In this document: piece after piece, positions 61,498-64,000 of the stretch
Numbering within the stretch: the first letter of the stretch is position 1
How the letters are laid out: each line of letters begins with the position of its first letter
Assembly: GCF_019334725.1 (NCBI RefSeq)
Contig: NZ_CP079818.1
Coordinates: forward strand, 1,240,001 to 1,304,000
Reading direction: 5' to 3'
From: Neisseria perflava
GTDB taxonomy: Bacteria > Pseudomonadota > Gammaproteobacteria > Burkholderiales > Neisseriaceae
DNA: 64,000 bases
The notes under the pieces: generated by a model
The model's database searches: none
What the model saw: only the letters and a program-made list of their open reading frames with translations
Told to the model about the DNA's origin: nothing
Position numbers and translations under genes: made by a program

Positions 61498-63201
61498 TCA
61501 GACGGCCTCAAACACAATCCGTCCTGATGCACACGGATGCTCTCCGTTGTTGATTTTAAAGCTCAGTTTGTTTTTACCTTCATCAAATTTCAGCTCTACC
61601 GACACTTCATCGTGAGGACGGATAAACTGCTGATATTTTAGATTTTCGATGCGGATGACGCGCTGTTTGCCCCATGGCTGGGGCGCGATTAGGTTGCGCA
61701 CCCATTGCAGCTCGACCACGCCGGGAACCAGCGGGAAGGTGGCAAAATGGCCGCCGAAATAAACCAAATCCAAAGGCACGCGCCCGATAAAAGTTTCGGT
61801 ATTGGTTTCATCGTCAGATGATGTTTTCGACCAAACGGGAGAAGTTTGGGCAACGGTAAAGGCCGTCTGAAAATCCGACGCGGCTATTTTGGCTTGGGCA
61901 TTGCGCGGCAGGTTGTCGGTAAAACGCCAGTAACGCGGCAGGGCGATGGTGTCCTGCGTGGCGGCCAAATGGCGTTTGAGCGTATCTGCGACCGCAGCGT
62001 GGCCTTTCTCACGCAAGGCGGCGATACCGTCTGCGTTCAATGCCGCCCATATGGCAATGCGTTGGTGTTGCGGATGACGGCCGCAGTGGGCGTCGGCAAT
62101 CCAAGGGTGTTGTAAAAGTTCGTGTTCGATTTGGGTCAGCGACACGCGTTTGTCCTCAAATTTAATAATGCGGTCTTGGCGACCGAGTAACAGAAAACCG
62201 TCATCTTGCGGCTCGATCAAATCGGCGGTTTGGCGGCGTTCGGGCGACCAAGGCGAAGAAGCCCAAAGTGCGCCTTCTTCGTTTTGCCCGATTTCCACGC
62301 CTTCGAAAGGCTGCCATTCTTGGCGTTCGCAACGTGAGGCAATCACGCCGGTTTCGGTACTGCCATAAACTTCAAACGGGCGGACGGCAGCCTGTTGCAG
62401 CAAATCCGCCGTGGCAGAAGGAAGCGCGCCGCCGGCCGAGACAATGCCTGCAATTTTATGGCCGATACTTTGCCAGTTGCGGTTTTCGCCCAAGCGGTTG
62501 AGTACGGCCGGGCTGGCAATCCAAACCACTTTATCGTGTGCGGCCGTGCTGGAAAGCAGGTTTTCCGGATAAACCGCCTGCTGTCGTTCCATAGTCCAAC
62601 CCATTGTCAGCGCGAGTGCGAAGCGAAATGTGAAGCCGTAAAGATGTTGCGGAATCACGCTGCCGATCACGGTTTCACCGTGTTGTCCAAATGGCAGCGT
62701 ATTTGCCAAAGTCAGGGCTTCTGCCTGCATCTGCGCGGCGGTTTTCACAATAATTTGCGCTTCACCGCTGGAACCTGATGTTTTCAGCCATGCTTCGGCA
62801 TGGTCGGGAATCAGATGGTTTTCAGGATAGGTGCTCAGTCCTTCCGATTCTGTTTGAGTCAATACATCAGGCAAGTGCCAGATGTTCAGGCCGTCTGAAG
62901 ACAGCTTTTTATCTGTTGAATCCGTTAAAAACGCTTCTGCCGTTTTTCCCCACTCCAAATTGTCTTGCGCCAAATTGGGCAGCAATAAAACCTTTCCGCC
63001 AGAATGCCACACTGCCAACACGGCACAGGCAAACAGCGCGGCATCGTCAAACCACAGCGCGGCCGTTTGCACGCCTGCCTGTTTCAGACGGCCTGACAGA
63101 TGAAAAACCGCACGGTTGAAATCAGCACGCGTCCAATTCGGATGGGCAGCGATAAGGTCGTGTTGGGGCAGGTCGGGGGATAGAATTTGGGTTAGGTGCA
63201 T
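61498..63201 (-). CDS. AMP-ligase fused to FabZ/FabA-like dehydratase, aryl polyene type
   Basis: A 567-residue two-domain protein. Residues about 1-435 form an acyl/aryl adenylation domain: KTSGSSGEAQIIVK phosphate loop, VYGSTETGVIASR, and GRQDRIIKFEDKRVSLTQIE. Residues about 470-567 form a hotdog dehydratase-like domain (YFGGHFATFPLVPGVVELQW). The ligase would load the 4-hydroxybenzoate-type starter onto an ACP. The fusion is found in several aryl polyene clusters. DUS-derived stop (EAV). Confidence 0.88.
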   Translation of the reverse strand: MHLTQILSPDLPQHDLIAAHPNWTRADFNRAVFHLSGRLKQAGVQTAALWFDDAALFACAVLAVWHSGGKVLLLPNLAQDNLEWGKTAEAFLTDSTDKKLSSDGLNIWHLPDVLTQTESEGLSTYPENHLIPDHAEAWLKTSGSSGEAQIIVKTAAQMQAEALTLANTLPFGQHGETVIGSVIPQHLYGFTFRFALALTMGWTMERQQAVYPENLLSSTAAHDKVVWIASPAVLNRLGENRNWQSIGHKIAGIVSAGGALPSATADLLQQAAVRPFEVYGSTETGVIASRCERQEWQPFEGVEIGQNEEGALWASSPWSPERRQTADLIEPQDDGFLLLGRQDRIIKFEDKRVSLTQIEHELLQHPWIADAHCGRHPQHQRIAIWAALNADGIAALREKGHAAVADTLKRHLAATQDTIALPRYWRFTDNLPRNAQAKIAASDFQTAFTVAQTSPVWSKTSSDDETNTETFIGRVPLDLVYFGGHFATFPLVPGVVELQWVRNLIAPQPWGKQRVIRIENLKYQQFIRPHDEVSVELKFDEGKNKLSFKINNGEHPCASGRIVFEAV

Positions 63202-63216
63202 GATGGTTCTAAGGTT

Positions 63217-63426
63217 TTATAATTTTGATGTATTTGCCTTGGTATCTTCTTTGAATTGGGCCAAGCATTCATCGTATTGTTTGTTTGTCGTTTGGCGTAC
63301 CAATTCGTAATCATTTGCCTGCCACTCTTCCAATGAATGGCTTTCACTTCTTTTGAAGCAATGGAGTAACCGATCGGTTTTGCCGTTTTGTCCGTCTACA
63401 AAAGGCTGATAATTGATGAAATATTT
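63217..63426 (-). other. Open frame without a good start between aryl polyene genes
   Basis: A 69-codon frame with a protein-like reading (FINYQPFVDGQNGKTDRLLH, then EEWQANDYELVRQTTNKQY) and a regular stop. It has no ATG and no ribosome site; upstream it begins immediately after a TAA. It might be the tail of a degraded gene or start at a TTG near the middle. It lies in the 230-bp gap between the ligase and COG4648 genes. Confidence 0.35.
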
Positions 63427-63434
63427 TTAATGGT

Positions 63435-63974
63435 TTAAACCTTCAAAACTAATTTCCGATAAATCCACTCTCCGGCAAATAATATTCCCATTAACACATA
63501 CGACACGATGCCTGTATAAGCCGCCCACCAATCGTAATATTGCAAGCTTGCCAAAATGGCGGCGGTTGCGCCGTTGAAGATAAAGAACGCGCACCAGATT
63601 TTCGTAACGCGTCGAGTGTGGCGCACACCTTCGGGCGGCAGGTCGGGGTGTTGCAGTCGGGCGAGGCGTTCGATAACGGTTTGTTTGGCAAACAGGCTGC
63701 CGCCGAAAATGGCAAGCATCAGTGCATTGACGGCGACGGGATACCAATACATCGAGTCAGGCCGTCTGAAAACCAGTACCGCCGCAAAAAAGGCGGCAAG
63801 GATAATCGCCGTAATGCGTTGGGCTGTGGTTTGCGGCATGGCGGCGCGTATCAGCCATAACACACACATGGCCGCAGCAAGCCAGAAAAATGCGCCGTTT
63901 TCCCTGCCGTAATACCATAGAAGCGGATAGGCGAGGCTGGCAAGGGTCAGTAGGAATTTTCCCAGTGTTTTCAT
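63435..63974 (-). CDS. COG4648 membrane protein, aryl polyene type
   Basis: A 179-residue inner-membrane protein with five or six hydrophobic segments (LLTLASLAYPLLWYYGREN at the start; MCVLWLIRAAM; ITAIILAAFFAAVLVF). COG4648 proteins occur next to acyl carrier proteins and ligases in aryl polyene clusters; function unknown. Further cluster genes may lie to the right of 64000. Confidence 0.85.
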   Translation of the reverse strand: MKTLGKFLLTLASLAYPLLWYYGRENGAFFWLAAAMCVLWLIRAAMPQTTAQRITAIILAAFFAAVLVFRRPDSMYWYPVAVNALMLAIFGGSLFAKQTVIERLARLQHPDLPPEGVRHTRRVTKIWCAFFIFNGATAAILASLQYYDWWAAYTGIVSYVLMGILFAGEWIYRKLVLKV

Positions 63975-64000
63975 AATGGTGTTCGGTTTCAGATGACTTT

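Noticed and set aside
1..64000. CRISPR arrays, tRNA, rRNA, transposases, restriction-modification genes
   Set aside because: No regularly spaced repeats, cloverleaf sequences or typical motifs were seen in any gap or frame; a tRNA scan would be decisive.

Overview
The window is a stretch of chromosome from a commensal Neisseria. Ten- to twelve-base DNA uptake sequences (DUS) are scattered throughout, mostly in the AGGCCGTCTGAA form, often as inverted pairs between genes. By established DUS dialects this form points to the N. subflava / N. flavescens group rather than to meningococcus or gonococcus. Gene content agrees: homologues of meningococcal YceI (GNA1030), the ASBT-type bile acid symporter, HemD-HemX, FetA-like and PotD-like proteins. 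Two parts of an aryl polyene (yellow pigment) pathway fit a pigmented commensal. Species assignment is inference.

Layout. 1-5.9 kb: aspA (cut by the window edge), small proteins, a VIT-family metal transporter, mfd. 6.1-7.5 kb: two AT-rich orphan genes resembling toxin-immunity genes, each behind the same repeat. 7.6-8.7 kb: a YgaV/YgaP-like sulfur-sensing unit. 9.2-11.3 kb: a FetA-like TonB receptor with a Fur-box-like site. 11.6-22.1 kb: a leftward core block (cls, hemE, hemY, hemD-X, fpr, msbA, thrC). 22.3-24.4 kb: a lipoprotein, an AT-rich membrane protein with in-frame tandem repeats, and a dRS3-flanked NIME. 24.4-30.1 kb: rarA, a small ORF, a low-molecular-weight phosphatase, a CNNM/CBS protein, then an RNA ligase next to an HD-polynucleotide kinase fusion, which together look like a complete RNA break-repair cassette. 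30.2-37 kb: nadK, ubiJ, an epimerase, a TetR regulator, murB, a GIY-YIG protein and norM.

37-39 kb carries three aryl polyene genes (thioesterase, acyltransferase, glycosyltransferase). 39.2-43.4 kb has an SbmA/BacA-type ABC transporter divergent from a siderophore receptor. 43.6-45.2 kb: cyclophilin and ygfZ. 45.3-46.8 kb: a repeat-flanked cassette with a TIR-like protein. 46.9-53.2 kb: an alaS with a large internal insertion, potD, ubiE, a truncated rnz, and a DUF971 gene. 53.3-60.3 kb: a CAP-domain protein, ilvD, yceI, a bile acid symporter, nnrD and cytochrome b561. 60.4-64 kb: the second aryl polyene segment (methyltransferase, AMP-ligase/dehydratase fusion, COG4648 membrane protein), which probably continues beyond the window.

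Best candidates for an under-described system are the RNA ligase/HD-Pnk pair (28.1-30.1 kb) and the TIR-like cassette (45.6-46.8 kb). Several accessory genes are bracketed by a different DUS dialect (AGGTCGTCTGAA), which suggests import from other Neisseria. I saw no tRNA, rRNA, CRISPR array, transposase or prophage.
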